From: Weizmannia acidilactici
GTDB lineage: Bacteria > Bacillota > Bacilli > Bacillales > Bacillaceae_C
DNA: 64,000 bases
Direction of reading: 5' to 3'
NCBI RefSeq assembly: GCF_008974185.1
Contig: NZ_BKZP01000001.1
Span: forward strand, 1 to 64,000
The notes under the pieces are model-generated. The model saw only the letters and a list, made by a program, of their open reading frames with translations, made no database searches and was not told where the DNA came from. This document shows, piece after piece, positions 41,771 through 52,437 of the stretch. Each line of letters starts with the position of its first letter. Position 1 is the first letter of the stretch. Position numbers and translations under genes: made by a program.

Positions 41771-44172
41771 AGATTGCAAGTGTCATTGTAGACGTTCCGG
41801 CCATGCAGACGGATAAATGTTTTGACTATCTTATTCCGGAAAAATGGGAAAATGTGATCCAGCCTGGCATGAGGGTTATCGTTCCTTTTGGCCCGCGGAC
41901 TGTACAGGGGTTTGTGGCCGGCATAAAGGGCAGCACCGAAGTTGGGCATTTGCGTGAAATCATTGAACCGCAGGACCTCGCTCCTGTCCTGAATAAAGAA
42001 CTGCTTGCGCTCGGGGACTGGCTCGCAAGCGAAACACTTTGTTTAAAAATTTCCGCTTACCAGGCGATGCTGCCGGCAGCCATGAAAGCAAAGTACGAAA
42101 AACGGGTGCGGAGGATGGATGGACATCAGAACCCGTTTCTCGACGAGGTTTTTGGAAAGAAGGATGAAATCGGCTGGAAAGAAGCCGATCAGCGCGGCCT
42201 CTTGCCATTTTTGCAAAAAGAAGCGAAAAACGGGACGGTTGAGGTCGTCTACGAAGTGAAGAACAAAGCCAATAAAAAAACCGTCCGCATGATTTCCTGC
42301 CCGCTTTCTGAAGAAGAAATCCGGAGGCGGATTGAAGAAATTTCGGGAAATGCCAGGAAACAAAAGCAAGTGCTAGAATTTTTCATGAAAAATCCGAAAA
42401 TAAAGGCAACCGTAAGTGATTTGGCCGAGGTTTCCGGCGTGTCCCCGTCGGTCATCAAAACCCTTCTCCAAAAAGGGTGGCTGGAAGAAACAAGCGAAGA
42501 ATTGTACCGGGATCCATATGCAGACCGGAATTTTCAAAGGAGCGTTCCGCATACTTTGACAAGCGAACAAAAGCAGGCGATTGCCCCGGTTCTTTCCGCC
42601 ATCCATGAGAAAAGGAGCGAAATTTTTTTGCTCTATGGGGTAACCGGAAGCGGCAAGACGGAAATCTACCTACAATCGATCCAGGAAGTGCTCAATGAAG
42701 GAAAAGAAGCGATTGTGCTTGTCCCGGAAATTTCGCTGACGCCGCAAATGGTCCATCGTTTTAAAAGCCGTTTTGGAAATGACGTTGCTGTTTTGCACAG
42801 CGGCCTTTCGATCGGCGAAAAATATGATGAGTGGCGAAAAATCACCCGAAAAGAAGCAAAAGTGGTCGTCGGGGCGCGGTCGGCGATTTTTGCTCCTTTT
42901 GAAAATATCGGCATCATCATTATTGATGAAGAGCATGAAAACAGCTACAAGCAAGAAGACAATCCGCGCTATCATGCCAGGGACGTGGCAATATTCAGGA
43001 GCCGGAACCACCACTGTCCGGTCATTCTCGGAAGCGCCACGCCGTCGCTTGAATCGTTTGCGCGCGCACAAAAAGGCGTCTATACATTGCTGAAAATGGA
43101 AAAACGTATGAACAACCACCCGCTCCCGAAAGTTTCTATTGTGGATATGCGGGAAGAAATGCGCGCGGGCAACCGTTCTATGTTCTCAAAGGAACTTTTC
43201 GGGAAACTGAAGGATCGGATTGAGAAAAAGCAGCAGACTGTTTTGCTTCTGAATAAAAGGGGATATTCCTCCTTTGTCATGTGCCGGGACTGCGGTTATG
43301 TGCTGCAATGCCCGAACTGCGATATATCACTGACTTACCACCGGTCCACGAACGAAATGAAATGCCATTATTGCGGATATGAAACGTTTGTACCCACTGC
43401 CTGCCCGGAATGCGGAAGCCCCCACATCCGCTACTTCGGGACAGGTACGCAGAAAGTGGAAGAAGAGTTGGGCAGACTTTTGCCGGAAGCACGCGTCATC
43501 AGGATGGACGTCGATACGACCGGACGCAAGGGGGCACATGAGCGGATGCTGAAAAGTTTTGCGGACGGGGAGGCCGATATTTTGCTCGGGACGCAAATGA
43601 TTGCCAAAGGGCTTGATTTTCCGAACATCACCCTTGTCGGCGTGTTAAATGCCGATACAATGCTGCACCTGCCTGATTTCAGGGCTTCCGAAAAAACATT
43701 CCAGCTTCTGACGCAGGTGAGCGGGCGTGCTGGACGGCATGAATTGAAAGGGGAAGTTGTCGTCCAGACGTACACGCCTGAGCATTACAGCATCCAATTC
43801 GCCGGTGAGCAGGATTACGGGCGTTTTTACCGTCAGGAAATGATGATGCGCAAAATGGGGTCGTATCCGCCTTTCTACTATTTAACTTTGATTACGGTCA
43901 GCCACGAAAATGTGATGAAGGCCGTATCCGCGGCGGAGAAAATCACCCGCTTTGTGCGGTCGCGCGTGTCGGACGGGACGATAATTCTCGGCCCGGCAGC
44001 ATGCCCGATCCCGCGGATGAAAAATAGATATCGTTACCAATGTTTGATAAAATACAAACGGGAAACGCGGCTGAAAGAAACATTAACCGTTTTGCTGGAG
44101 CATTTCCAGCATCAAATTGCCTCGGAAGGATTAAGCATCTCGATTGATGTCAATCCTAATATGATGATGTAA
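41767..44172 (+). CDS. priA: Primosomal replication restart helicase PriA
   Basis: 801 aa. The N-terminal 3'-DNA-binding domain starts KIASVIVDVPAMQTDKCFDYLIP. Walker A is GVTGSGKT (291-298) and Walker B is DEEHENSYKQ. Between helicase lobes lie zinc-binding cysteines (CRDCG, CPNC, CHYCG, CPECG). PriA reloads the replisome at collapsed forks. Start in the ATGA overlap with coaBC. Confidence 0.97.
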   Translation: MKIASVIVDVPAMQTDKCFDYLIPEKWENVIQPGMRVIVPFGPRTVQGFVAGIKGSTEVGHLREIIEPQDLAPVLNKELLALGDWLASETLCLKISAYQAMLPAAMKAKYEKRVRRMDGHQNPFLDEVFGKKDEIGWKEADQRGLLPFLQKEAKNGTVEVVYEVKNKANKKTVRMISCPLSEEEIRRRIEEISGNARKQKQVLEFFMKNPKIKATVSDLAEVSGVSPSVIKTLLQKGWLEETSEELYRDPYADRNFQRSVPHTLTSEQKQAIAPVLSAIHEKRSEIFLLYGVTGSGKTEIYLQSIQEVLNEGKEAIVLVPEISLTPQMVHRFKSRFGNDVAVLHSGLSIGEKYDEWRKITRKEAKVVVGARSAIFAPFENIGIIIIDEEHENSYKQEDNPRYHARDVAIFRSRNHHCPVILGSATPSLESFARAQKGVYTLLKMEKRMNNHPLPKVSIVDMREEMRAGNRSMFSKELFGKLKDRIEKKQQTVLLLNKRGYSSFVMCRDCGYVLQCPNCDISLTYHRSTNEMKCHYCGYETFVPTACPECGSPHIRYFGTGTQKVEEELGRLLPEARVIRMDVDTTGRKGAHERMLKSFADGEADILLGTQMIAKGLDFPNITLVGVLNADTMLHLPDFRASEKTFQLLTQVSGRAGRHELKGEVVVQTYTPEHYSIQFAGEQDYGRFYRQEMMMRKMGSYPPFYYLTLITVSHENVMKAVSAAEKITRFVRSRVSDGTIILGPAACPIPRMKNRYRYQCLIKYKRETRLKETLTVLLEHFQHQIASEGLSISIDVNPNMMM

Positions 44173-44195
44173 AAGGGACGAGTGATGAGATTCAT

Positions 44196-44678
44196 ATGGA
44201 GATCGTGAAATACCCTGCCGCCATTTTGGAGAAAAAATGCAAACGGGTCACGGAATTCGGCCCTTCTTTAAAGGCGGTTTTAAATGATATGTACAAAACG
44301 ATGCAGGAAGCGTACGGGGTCGGCCTTGCCGCCCCGCAAGTAGGCATCGGGCAGCAAATTGCCGTTGTGGATATTGGAGATGGAACCGGCAGAATTGATT
44401 TGGTCAACCCGAAAATCATCGCAAGGCGCGGTGAACAGACCGATGTAGAAGGCTGCCTGAGTTTTCCGGGCGTTTACGGTACCGTTTCGCGCGCTTACTA
44501 TGTAAAAGTGAAAGCACAAAACGCCCAGGGGAAAACGTTCATCATTGAAGCGGAAGATTTTCTGGCGCGCGCTTTGCAGCATGAAATTGACCATCTGCAC
44601 GGCGTTTTGTTTACTTCAAAAATTATCGAGTATGTTGATGAGGAAGATTTAACGTTTGAGGAGGCGGATGCCGAATGA
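44196..44678 (+). CDS. def: Peptide deformylase
   Basis: 160 aa metalloenzyme removing N-formyl groups from nascent proteins. The three motifs are [10 protein letters not shown] (~44-53), EGCLSFPG with metal ligand C87, and HEIDHLHG with H129/H133. The stop overlaps the fmt start (ATGA). Confidence 0.97.
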   Translation: MEIVKYPAAILEKKCKRVTEFGPSLKAVLNDMYKTMQEAYGVGLAAPQVGIGQQIAVVDIGDGTGRIDLVNPKIIARRGEQTDVEGCLSFPGVYGTVSRAYYVKVKAQNAQGKTFIIEAEDFLARALQHEIDHLHGVLFTSKIIEYVDEEDLTFEEADAE

Positions 44679-45628
44679 CAAGAGTTGTTTTTATGGGGAC
44701 GCCTGATTTTGCCGTACCGGTCTTAAAGGCGCTCATCCGCGATGGTTATGAAATTGCCGGTGTTGTCACGCAGCCGGACAGGCCGGTTGGGAGAAAACAC
44801 GTATTAACGACTCCACCTGTCAAAGTGGAAGCGGAAAAACACCATATTCCGGTGTACCAGCCTGAAAAGCTGCGGCTGTCGGAAAGTCTCACTCCGATTT
44901 TGGAATTGAAGCCGGATGTGGTTGTGACTTGCGCATACGGCCAGATCCTACCGAAAGCCTTGCTGGATGCGCCCCCTTACGGCTGCATCAATGTCCATGC
45001 TTCATTGCTTCCGGAGCTCCGCGGCGGGGCCCCGATCCATTACGCCATTTTGCAGGGGAAGAAAAAAACGGGCATTACGATCATGTATATGGCGGAAAAA
45101 CTTGATGCCGGTGATATCATCAGCCAAAGGGAAGTTGACATCGATGAAACCGATGATGTCGGCACGCTGCATGAGAAGCTGAGCGCAGTTGGGGCGGAAC
45201 TTTTATCCGAGACGCTTCCGAAAATCCTAGCGAAAGAAATTACCGCCATTCCTCAGGACGAGGAAAAAGCGACTTTTGCCTATAACATTACGCGCGGGCA
45301 GGAAAAAATCAATTGGGAAAAAACAGGGGAGGACATCTATAACCAGATCAGGGGCCTTTGCCCTTGGCCGGTAGCGTATACCGTTCTCGGCGGGAAAACC
45401 ATTAAAATATGGAAAAGCGAAAAAGTGGCGCTTCCACAAAAAATGGATCCGGGTGTAATCGTTGAGCTGCAAAAGGACGGGATTGTCGTTGCAACAGGTA
45501 ACACGACCGGGATAAAAATTACAGAATTACAGCCTGCCGGAAAGAAAAAGATGCCGGCAGCACGATTTTTAAACGGCGCCGGCTCTAACTTTTCTGCCGG
45601 CATGAAATTTGGAGAAGAAGATGAATAA
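44675..45628 (+). CDS. fmt: Methionyl-tRNA formyltransferase
   Basis: 317 aa; formylates initiator Met-tRNA, the partner reaction of Def. [15 protein letters not shown] opens the folate-binding domain, and [18 protein letters not shown] (~108) is the catalytic signature. A C-terminal tRNA-binding domain follows (~205-317). It overlaps the start of rsmB by 8 bp. Confidence 0.97.
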   Translation: MTRVVFMGTPDFAVPVLKALIRDGYEIAGVVTQPDRPVGRKHVLTTPPVKVEAEKHHIPVYQPEKLRLSESLTPILELKPDVVVTCAYGQILPKALLDAPPYGCINVHASLLPELRGGAPIHYAILQGKKKTGITIMYMAEKLDAGDIISQREVDIDETDDVGTLHEKLSAVGAELLSETLPKILAKEITAIPQDEEKATFAYNITRGQEKINWEKTGEDIYNQIRGLCPWPVAYTVLGGKTIKIWKSEKVALPQKMDPGVIVELQKDGIVVATGNTTGIKITELQPAGKKKMPAARFLNGAGSNFSAGMKFGEEDE

Positions 45629-46961
45629 AGTAAGGAAAAACGTCCGCGAAGCAGCCCTTGAACTTTTGGAAACTGTGGAAAAAAACCAGTCGTACAGCAA
45701 TTTGATGCTGAACAGCTATATTGAAAAATACGGTTTTGCCGGTCCGGATGCAGGGCTTTTAACAGAGATTGCTTACGGGACCTTACAGAGAAAACAGACG
45801 CTTGATTTTTTCCTCGCCCCGTTTTTGCGGAAAAAAATCGAAACATGGGTGCGGATTTTGTTGCGCTTGTCTTTATACCAAATGGTATACTTAGATAAAA
45901 TCCCTGACCGCGCAATCATTTTTGAAGCAGTGGAAATCGCCAAAAAGCGTGGCCATCAGGGGATCTCCGGGATGGTCAACGGGGTCTTGCGGGCCATACA
46001 AAGAAAGGGACTCCCAAGTTTTAAAGAAATAGAAGATCCGATTGAAAGATTGTCTGTGGCCACGAGCCACCCGCGCTGGCTTGTTGAAAGATGGTTGGAA
46101 GAATACGGCTATAAGACAACAAAAGAGATGTGTGAAGCCAATTTGGCGCCTCCCGTCCAAACAGCTAGGGTAAATGTGAATAAGGCATCAGTAGAAGAAG
46201 TTGTCGACAGGCTCGGGCGCGAAGGCTTTAAAATTGAGCCGAGCCCGGTGATCCCGGAAGCTGTCCGGTCGTTGAAAGGAAACCTTGCCCGCTCGGTATG
46301 TTTTAAAGAAGGCCTGATCACGATCCAGGATGAAAGCTCTATGGCAGTCGCATATGCACTTGATATCCAAAAAGGACAGCATATTCTCGACTGCTGTGCG
46401 GCGCCGGGCGGAAAAACGACCCATATTGCAGAAAAGCTCGGAGGAACGGGAAAAGTTACCGCGCTTGACTTGCATCCGCACAAAATCAAGCTGATCCGTG
46501 AAAACGCGGAAAGGCTCGGGCTCAGCCAGATTGAAGCGGTTGTGATGGACAGCCGGGAAGCAGGGCAGCATTTTGAAAAAGAATCTTTCGACCGTATTTT
46601 GGTGGATGCGCCGTGCTCCGGGCTCGGCGTTGTGCGGAGGAAGCCGGATATTAAATATGTAAAAAACATAAAAGATATGAAGACGCTCCAACACGTGCAG
46701 CTCTCAATTTTAGAGGAAATGGCGGGGTTGTTGAAGCCGGATGGCATTATGGTGTTCAGCACCTGCACGGTGGACCGCGCAGAAAATGAAGAGAACATTG
46801 AAACGTTTTTGAAACAGCACCCGGGCTTTGAGCCTTATCCGCTGCATGTGCCGGAAGCAATGGAGAATTATGTGGACGGGTACCGGACGCAAATTTTTCC
46901 GCAGGATTTCGGTGGGGATGGATTTTTCATCGCCAGCGTCCGCAAAAAAGAGATGGAATAA
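45621..46961 (+). CDS. rsmB: 16S rRNA (cytosine-967-C5) methyltransferase RsmB (Sun)
   Basis: 446 aa. An N-terminal NusB-like domain (1-140) is followed by a Fmu/RsmB catalytic domain. SAM motif I is [16 protein letters not shown], and the catalytic cysteines lie in [15 protein letters not shown] and [14 protein letters not shown]. The start ATG overlaps the end of fmt. rlmN would normally follow; here prpC starts 55 bp later. Confidence 0.95.
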   Translation: MNKVRKNVREAALELLETVEKNQSYSNLMLNSYIEKYGFAGPDAGLLTEIAYGTLQRKQTLDFFLAPFLRKKIETWVRILLRLSLYQMVYLDKIPDRAIIFEAVEIAKKRGHQGISGMVNGVLRAIQRKGLPSFKEIEDPIERLSVATSHPRWLVERWLEEYGYKTTKEMCEANLAPPVQTARVNVNKASVEEVVDRLGREGFKIEPSPVIPEAVRSLKGNLARSVCFKEGLITIQDESSMAVAYALDIQKGQHILDCCAAPGGKTTHIAEKLGGTGKVTALDLHPHKIKLIRENAERLGLSQIEAVVMDSREAGQHFEKESFDRILVDAPCSGLGVVRRKPDIKYVKNIKDMKTLQHVQLSILEEMAGLLKPDGIMVFSTCTVDRAENEENIETFLKQHPGFEPYPLHVPEAMENYVDGYRTQIFPQDFGGDGFFIASVRKKEME

Positions 46962-47015
46962 AATTGATATTTGCCTGATCATAAACACTTCAATCACTAT
47001 AAAGGTGGGGGTACA

Positions 47016-47768
47016 ATGGAATCTGTCTATAAAACGGATAAAGGCAGAGTAAGGCAGCATAACGAAGACAGTGGGGGAATTTTTAAAAATGCCGAAGGGG
47101 ATCGTCTTGCCGTCGTTGCGGACGGGATGGGCGGCCACCGCGCGGGTGATATCGCAAGCGGAATGGCAGTGCAGTATTTCAAAGAGGAATTTGAAAAAAT
47201 CGGGCCGATTGCGGATGCGGAAACTGCTGAGGCGTGGCTTTCCGAAACAATTCGGGATGTGAACACCCGTCTGTTTGAACATGCCGCAAATCACCCGGAA
47301 TGTGAAGGGATGGGCACGACATTGGTTGCGGCCGTCTGCACCAACCGTTTTATCTCGATTGCCAATATTGGCGACAGCCGCGGCTATATTTTCAATGAAA
47401 ATGGCTTCCAGCAGCTGACGGAAGACCATTCATTGGTGAATGAACTGGTGAAAACCGGTCAAATTTCCAAAGAAGATGCCGAGAACCATCCCCATAAAAA
47501 TGTGATTCTGAAGGCGCTCGGAACGGAAGCCGCCATCTCCCCCGACTTAAAAACGATTGTTTTTGAGGAAAATGATTACCTGCTGCTTTGTTCTGACGGG
47601 CTGTCGAATAAAGTGCCGACGGAAGTGATGAAAGAAGTGCTGGAGAAAGACCTGCCGCTCGAACGGAAAGCGGAAATGCTGGTGAATGCCGCCAATGAAA
47701 ACGGCGGGGAAGATAATATCACCATTGCCCTCATGGCGTTTGGCAGGAATGAAGGCGGGTGCGGTTAA
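47016..47768 (+). CDS. prpC: PP2C-type serine/threonine phosphatase PrpC (Stp)
   Basis: 250 aa from ATG 47016 with GGTGGGGG; the frame is open back to 46971 without a site. PP2C metal-binding motifs are RQHNEDS, VADGMGGHRAGD, IGDSRGYI, CSDGLSN and GGEDNITIAL. It reverses PrkC phosphorylation. The stop overlaps the prkC ATG by a single base. Confidence 0.96.
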   Translation: MESVYKTDKGRVRQHNEDSGGIFKNAEGDRLAVVADGMGGHRAGDIASGMAVQYFKEEFEKIGPIADAETAEAWLSETIRDVNTRLFEHAANHPECEGMGTTLVAAVCTNRFISIANIGDSRGYIFNENGFQQLTEDHSLVNELVKTGQISKEDAENHPHKNVILKALGTEAAISPDLKTIVFEENDYLLLCSDGLSNKVPTEVMKEVLEKDLPLERKAEMLVNAANENGGEDNITIALMAFGRNEGGCG

Positions 47769-49870
47769 TGTTAATCGGAAGACGGATCAGCGGCCGCTAT
47801 AAAGTAAAAAGTCTGATCGGCGGCGGCGGAATGGCAAACGTCTATTTGGCCCGCGATATGATTTTGGACCGTGATGTTGCCGTAAAAGTGCTGCGTCTAG
47901 ATTGTGCAAATGAACCCGAGTTTATCCAGCGTTTCCACAGGGAAGCCCAGTCGGCGACGAGCCTTGTGCATCCGAATATTGTTAGCATCTATGACATCGG
48001 CGAAGAGGACGATTTAAATTATATCGTCATGGAAAATGTGGATGGCATGACGTTAAAACAATACATACAGCAAAACGGGCCGGTTTCCGTTGAAAAAACG
48101 CTGGATATCATGGGACAGCTGACAGCGGCGATCTCGCACGCCCACCAGAACCATATCATCCACCGCGATATTAAGCCGCAAAACATTTTAATCAGCCATG
48201 ACGGGGTCGTCAAAATTACAGATTTCGGCATTGCCATGGCATTGTCGGCAACTTCGATCACCCAGACGAATGCGGTGCTCGGTTCGGTCCATTACCTCTC
48301 TCCGGAGCAGGCGCGGGGCGGCATGGCCACTTATAAATCGGATATATACGCGCTCGGCATTGTCATGTTCGAACTATTGACGGGTAGGCTGCCGTTTTCA
48401 GGGGAGTCCGCGGTTTCGATTGCTTTAAAGCATTTGCAGAGTGAAACGCCGTCCCCGAAACGATGGAATCCGGACATTCCCCAGAGCGTTGAAAATATTG
48501 TTTTAAAGGCAACCGCCAAAGACCCGTTTTACCGGTACAACAGTGCTGATGAGATGGGGGAGGATATCCGGACGGCGCTCAATCCGGAAAGGCTGGATGA
48601 ACCGAAATTTGAAATTCCGGATGACGATGAGCAGACGAAAATCATGCCGGTCTTTTCCGAAACGGCTGCGGGGCCCGGCCTCAATGACGAAACGATCGTC
48701 GTAAACCCTGCTGACGAAAATGAGGAGGAAAAAAAGGAAAGCAAGCGGGACAGGAAGGAAAAGAAACGGAGAAAATGGCCGGTTGTTTTAGGGATCCTTT
48801 TCTTTTTTCTCGTGTTAGCGGGGCTGGCAGCTTTGTTTCTGCCGTCGTTTTTAGGACCGAAAACCGTCAGCGTGCCGGATGTGGCAGGGAAAAGTGCCGA
48901 TGCGGCGGCTGCAGTGCTTGCTGAGCACGGTTTGAAAATCGGGGAAAAACTCAAGGAGACAAGCGAAACAGTACCAAAAGGGCAGATCATCAAAACCGAT
49001 CCCGGTGCGGGGGAAAAAATAAAAGAAGGCTCGGAAGTATCGCTTTATATCAGCGCCGGTAAAGAGAAGTTTTCACTTTCCGATTATACAGGCAGGCAGT
49101 TCAATGACGTTGTCAAGTTGTTAAGCGGGGAGCATTTTAAAGACATCAAAAAAGAAGAAGTGTATGATGACAGTATAGCCGGAACCATTCTCTCACAGGA
49201 CCCGGCGCCGGATAAAAAAATTGTTCCCGAAGATACGATCATTACATTTACAGTGAGCAAAGGCCCGGAAACCGTAACCGTGCAGGACTTAACCGGTCTT
49301 TCAAAATCACAGCTCGACCAGTATGAAAAGGAATCCGGTTTTTCAATTGAAATTTTAGGAAAAGAATATTCGGATACGGTCAAAAAAAACCATGTCATCT
49401 CGCAGTCACCGGCAGCCGGAACCGAACTTGAAAAGGGCGCAACCATTAAAGTCACATTCAGCAAAGGCCCGAAAGAACTTCCGCCGAAAACCGTTACAAA
49501 AGAAGTCACCATTCCTTATGAGCCGTACAACAGTTCAAGCGAAAAGACAGATGGGGGCAGCTATAACAGCGGCGGTACAACTTCGGGTCAGGGCAGCCAG
49601 CCAGACGGTCATACAGGGGATGCAACGGACAATACTACAACAGGCACAACAAATTCAACAACAGCCGACCAGGAAAAAACGAAGCAGGAAGTTCAAATTT
49701 ACATTGAAGATATGAACCACACGATGTCGGAACCGGCGGAAACTTTCGAGATCACAAAAACGGTCAAAAAACAGTTGGAATTCACGATTGAATACGGGAA
49801 AGAAGCCACATACAAAATTGTAAGGAACGGCACCGTCATCACCGAAGAAACGGTTCCTTACCCGAAATAA
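47768..49870 (+). CDS. prkC: PASTA-domain serine/threonine kinase PrkC
   Basis: 700 aa membrane kinase. Kinase domain ~11-270: GGGGMANVYLA glycine loop, AVKVLR lysine, HRDIKPQN catalytic loop (H132-D134) and DFGIAM. An acidic/basic juxtamembrane linker precedes one TM segment (~337-362). Three PASTA repeats follow (~365-570; VSVPDVAGKSADAAAAVL, FSLSDYTGRQFNDVVKLL, VTVQDLTGLSKSQLDQYE). They sense muropeptides to trigger germination in B. subtilis. A Ser/Thr/Gly-rich spacer and a final ~65-residue beta-rich domain end the protein, making it longer than the ~648 aa I recall for B. subtilis. Confidence 0.96.
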   Translation: MLIGRRISGRYKVKSLIGGGGMANVYLARDMILDRDVAVKVLRLDCANEPEFIQRFHREAQSATSLVHPNIVSIYDIGEEDDLNYIVMENVDGMTLKQYIQQNGPVSVEKTLDIMGQLTAAISHAHQNHIIHRDIKPQNILISHDGVVKITDFGIAMALSATSITQTNAVLGSVHYLSPEQARGGMATYKSDIYALGIVMFELLTGRLPFSGESAVSIALKHLQSETPSPKRWNPDIPQSVENIVLKATAKDPFYRYNSADEMGEDIRTALNPERLDEPKFEIPDDDEQTKIMPVFSETAAGPGLNDETIVVNPADENEEEKKESKRDRKEKKRRKWPVVLGILFFFLVLAGLAALFLPSFLGPKTVSVPDVAGKSADAAAAVLAEHGLKIGEKLKETSETVPKGQIIKTDPGAGEKIKEGSEVSLYISAGKEKFSLSDYTGRQFNDVVKLLSGEHFKDIKKEEVYDDSIAGTILSQDPAPDKKIVPEDTIITFTVSKGPETVTVQDLTGLSKSQLDQYEKESGFSIEILGKEYSDTVKKNHVISQSPAAGTELEKGATIKVTFSKGPKELPPKTVTKEVTIPYEPYNSSSEKTDGGSYNSGGTTSGQGSQPDGHTGDATDNTTTGTTNSTTADQEKTKQEVQIYIEDMNHTMSEPAETFEITKTVKKQLEFTIEYGKEATYKIVRNGTVITEETVPYPK

Positions 49871-49901
49871 TACGGTACCTGTATATGGGGGATTTCTCTA
49901 G

Positions 49902-49930
49902 TTCCGCCGGCTCCAGTGCAGGCGGCGGAA
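49902..49930. other. Hairpin between prkC and rsgA
   Basis: TTCCGCCG (49902-49909) and CGGCGGAA (49923-49930) pair perfectly over 8 bp around a 13-base loop without a T-run; possibly an mRNA processing or stability element. Confidence 0.45.
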
Positions 49931-49961
49931 TGATACGATTTTACAATAAGGAAGTGGATGT

Positions 49962-50849
49962 ATGCCGGAAGGAAAAATCTTAAAGGCTTTAAGCGGATTT
50001 TACTATGTAGAGGACCGTGAAGACGGAGAAATATACCAATGCAGGGGCAGGGGCGTTTTTAGAAAAAACAAAATCACTCCGCTTGTCGGGGATGATGTGG
50101 AATATAAAAAAGAAAACGGTCGCGAAGGGTATATTTTGCAAATCCGTGAAAGGAAAAATGAGCTGGTCCGTCCGCCGATTGCCAATGTCGATCAAGCCAT
50201 TTTGGTTTTTTCCGCAAAAGAGCCGGATTTTCATACACTGCTGTTGGACCGCTTTTTGGTTTCCGTTGAAGCGAGCCTTGTCCAGCCCGTCATTTTGATT
50301 ACAAAATACGATTTGCTTAAACCAAATGAAGAAGGGGAGCTGTCGTCGAAGCTTGAAGTCTACCGGAATATCGGCTATCCGGTCGTTTTATCTTCATCTA
50401 AAGAACAAACAGGCATCGATGAACTGGCAGCTGAACTGCACGGAAAAATTTCAGTGGTGTGCGGCCAATCGGGGGTTGGAAAAACTTCCATCCTCAACCG
50501 GCTCGATCCAAACCTGAACTTAAAAACGAGCCAAATTTCAACGCATCTCGGCAGGGGAAGGCATACAACCCGCCATGTCGAATTGCTGCCGGTTGCAGGC
50601 GGCCTTGTGGCGGATACGCCCGGGTTCAGTTCGCTTGATTTCAATGATTTGGAAGCTCCGGATTTGGGAGGTTGCTTTCCGGAAATCAGCGAAAAATCCG
50701 GCACATGCAAATTCCGTGGTTGCTTGCATGAAAACGAACCGAATTGCGCGGTCAAAGCGGCTTTAGGCCAAAACGAAATTGCATCTTTCCGGTATAACCA
50801 TTACATCCAATTTCTTCAGGAAATTAAAAACAGAAAGCCGAGGTATTGA
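49962..50849 (+). CDS. rsgA: Ribosome small-subunit-dependent GTPase RsgA (CpgA/YloQ)
   Basis: 295 aa circularly permuted GTPase. An OB-fold (1-70) comes first. The permuted G motifs follow: G4 ITKYD (~110), then G1 GQSGVGKTS (168-176), then G3 DTPGFSS. A C-terminal zinc domain has [16 protein letters not shown]. It checks 30S maturation. rpe starts within a few bases of its stop. Confidence 0.97.
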   Translation: MPEGKILKALSGFYYVEDREDGEIYQCRGRGVFRKNKITPLVGDDVEYKKENGREGYILQIRERKNELVRPPIANVDQAILVFSAKEPDFHTLLLDRFLVSVEASLVQPVILITKYDLLKPNEEGELSSKLEVYRNIGYPVVLSSSKEQTGIDELAAELHGKISVVCGQSGVGKTSILNRLDPNLNLKTSQISTHLGRGRHTTRHVELLPVAGGLVADTPGFSSLDFNDLEAPDLGGCFPEISEKSGTCKFRGCLHENEPNCAVKAALGQNEIASFRYNHYIQFLQEIKNRKPRY

Positions 50850-50851
50850 CC

Positions 50852-51502
50852 ATGGTGAAAATCGCGCCATCTATTTTATCTGCAAATTTTGCAAAATTGG
50901 GGGAGGAAATAAAAGATGTGGAAACCGGCGGGGCGGACTGGATCCATATTGATGTGATGGACGGACATTTCGTCCCGAACATTACGATGGGCCCGCTCGT
51001 AGTCGAAGCGGTCCGTCCGGTCACGAAACTTCCGCTCGATGTCCATTTGATGATTGAAAATCCCGACCAATATTTAGAAGCTTTTGCCAAAGCAGGAGCG
51101 GATTATATTTCTGTGCATGCGGAAGCCTGCAGGCATCTTCACCGCACGATCCAACATATCCGGTCCCTAGGGGTAAAGCCGGGCGTCGTGATCAATCCAG
51201 CTACGCCGGTGGAATGGATTGCCCCCATTTTGCAGGATGTCGATCTTGTCCTGCTCATGACAGTGAATCCGGGCTTTGGTGGCCAGGCGTTTATCGAATC
51301 GGTGGTGCCCAAAATCGCGCAAGTACGCAGCCTTGCAGAAGAGCAGGGGTTGAAGCTTGAAATCGAAGTTGACGGCGGCATTAATCCGGAAACGGCCAAA
51401 AAATGTAAACATGCCGGTGCAACGGTGCTTGTAGCGGGCTCCAACGTGTACAAAAGCAAAAGCCGCAAAAAAGCCATCCAAGCTTTAAAATTTGGGCAGT
51501 AA
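50852..51502 (+). CDS. rpe: Ribulose-phosphate 3-epimerase
   Basis: 216 aa TIM barrel of the pentose phosphate pathway. Metal and catalytic residues lie in [18 protein letters not shown] and DVHLMIENP (~35-75) and [10 protein letters not shown] (~175), with [12 protein letters not shown] between. The ATG at 50852 has GAGGT upstream; a TTG six bases earlier overlaps the rsgA stop. Confidence 0.97.
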   Translation: MVKIAPSILSANFAKLGEEIKDVETGGADWIHIDVMDGHFVPNITMGPLVVEAVRPVTKLPLDVHLMIENPDQYLEAFAKAGADYISVHAEACRHLHRTIQHIRSLGVKPGVVINPATPVEWIAPILQDVDLVLLMTVNPGFGGQAFIESVVPKIAQVRSLAEEQGLKLEIEVDGGINPETAKKCKHAGATVLVAGSNVYKSKSRKKAIQALKFGQ

Positions 51503-51513
51503 GAAAAAGAAAT

Positions 51514-51714
51514 GGGGCTGTCCCAAAAGCCTTTAAAAACCGGGAAAATTCGTGATCGTTAATTTCTGAGACTCCTGCGGGAAATGCGAGCCAAGCGAGG
51601 CCCCTCGTGCTGAGGTACGGGCGGGAAGGCTCGCGACGCGTGAGAAAAAGAAGCAAATTTCACGATCATTTAAAACGGGCACCCCTTTTGCCCAGTTTAT
51701 TTTGGGACTGCCCC
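51514..51714. mobile_element. MITE-like element carrying intergenic repeat copy B
   Basis: A 201-bp unit between rpe and thiN bounded by GGGGCTGTCCCAAAA (51514-51528) and TTTTGGGACTGCCCC (51700-51714), a 14/15 inverted repeat. Inside are a second inverted pair (CGTGATCG near 51551, CACGATCA near 51661) and the 20-mer shared with copy A (51563-51582). GGGGCTGTCCCAAAA-like ends are familiar from IS1182-type insertion sequences, so a non-autonomous derivative is plausible. No clear target-site duplication is visible. Confidence 0.6.
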
Positions 51715-51740
51715 TTTTATTTACAAAAGGGGAAGCAGCT

Positions 51741-52397
51741 ATGGAAAAGAAAATTTATATCTTGGCAGGCGGACCGGTGGAAAATGTTCCGGACCTCGGC
51801 GAGTATGCAAACGATAAAGAAGCCGTATGGGCCGGCGTTGACAGGGGTGTATTCCATTTGTTGGAGCAAGGCATTATACCCCGGATTGCCTTTGGTGATT
51901 TTGATTCCGTTAGTGAAGCAGAATGGATGATGATTAGAAGCCGGCTTGAGAATATCCGGAAGTCCCAGCCGGAAAAAGATGAAACCGATATGGAACTGGC
52001 ACTCATGTGGGCCATAAGCCAGGAACCGGAGACAATCCGCATTTTCGGGGCAACCGGCGGGCGGGCCGACCATGCTTTTACCAATATACTGCTATTGGCG
52101 CATGAAAAATGCCTTCAATTTAAAGGAAAAATTGAAATCATCGACCGAAAGAACGAAATTACCATGCTGAAACCCGGCTCCTATACAATCGAAAAAATGG
52201 AGTCCTTCCCGTATGTTTCTTTTCTGCCGATTACGGAAACGGTAGAAAATTTAACATTGAGCGGATTTAAATATCCGCTGCTAAACTGCCGTGTGGAAAG
52301 AGGGACAACGCTCTGCGTCAGCAATGAACTTATCCGGGATTTTGGTACTTTTTCTTTTTCTAGCGGCATATTAATGATGGTAAGAAGCCATGATTAA
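51741..52397 (+). CDS. thiN: Thiamine pyrophosphokinase
   Basis: 218 aa; makes thiamine pyrophosphate from thiamine and ATP. GGPVENVPDL near the start, AFGDFDSVS (~55), EKDETDMELAL (~85) and IFGATGGRADHAFTNILLL (~110) are the family motifs. GGGGAAG precedes the ATG immediately after the MITE-like element, whose insertion left the ribosome site intact. Confidence 0.96.
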   Translation: MEKKIYILAGGPVENVPDLGEYANDKEAVWAGVDRGVFHLLEQGIIPRIAFGDFDSVSEAEWMMIRSRLENIRKSQPEKDETDMELALMWAISQEPETIRIFGATGGRADHAFTNILLLAHEKCLQFKGKIEIIDRKNEITMLKPGSYTIEKMESFPYVSFLPITETVENLTLSGFKYPLLNCRVERGTTLCVSNELIRDFGTFSFSSGILMMVRSHD

Positions 52398-52437
52398 CCA
52401 TTCTTTATCATGAACGAACAGAGCTGTATACTTATCG

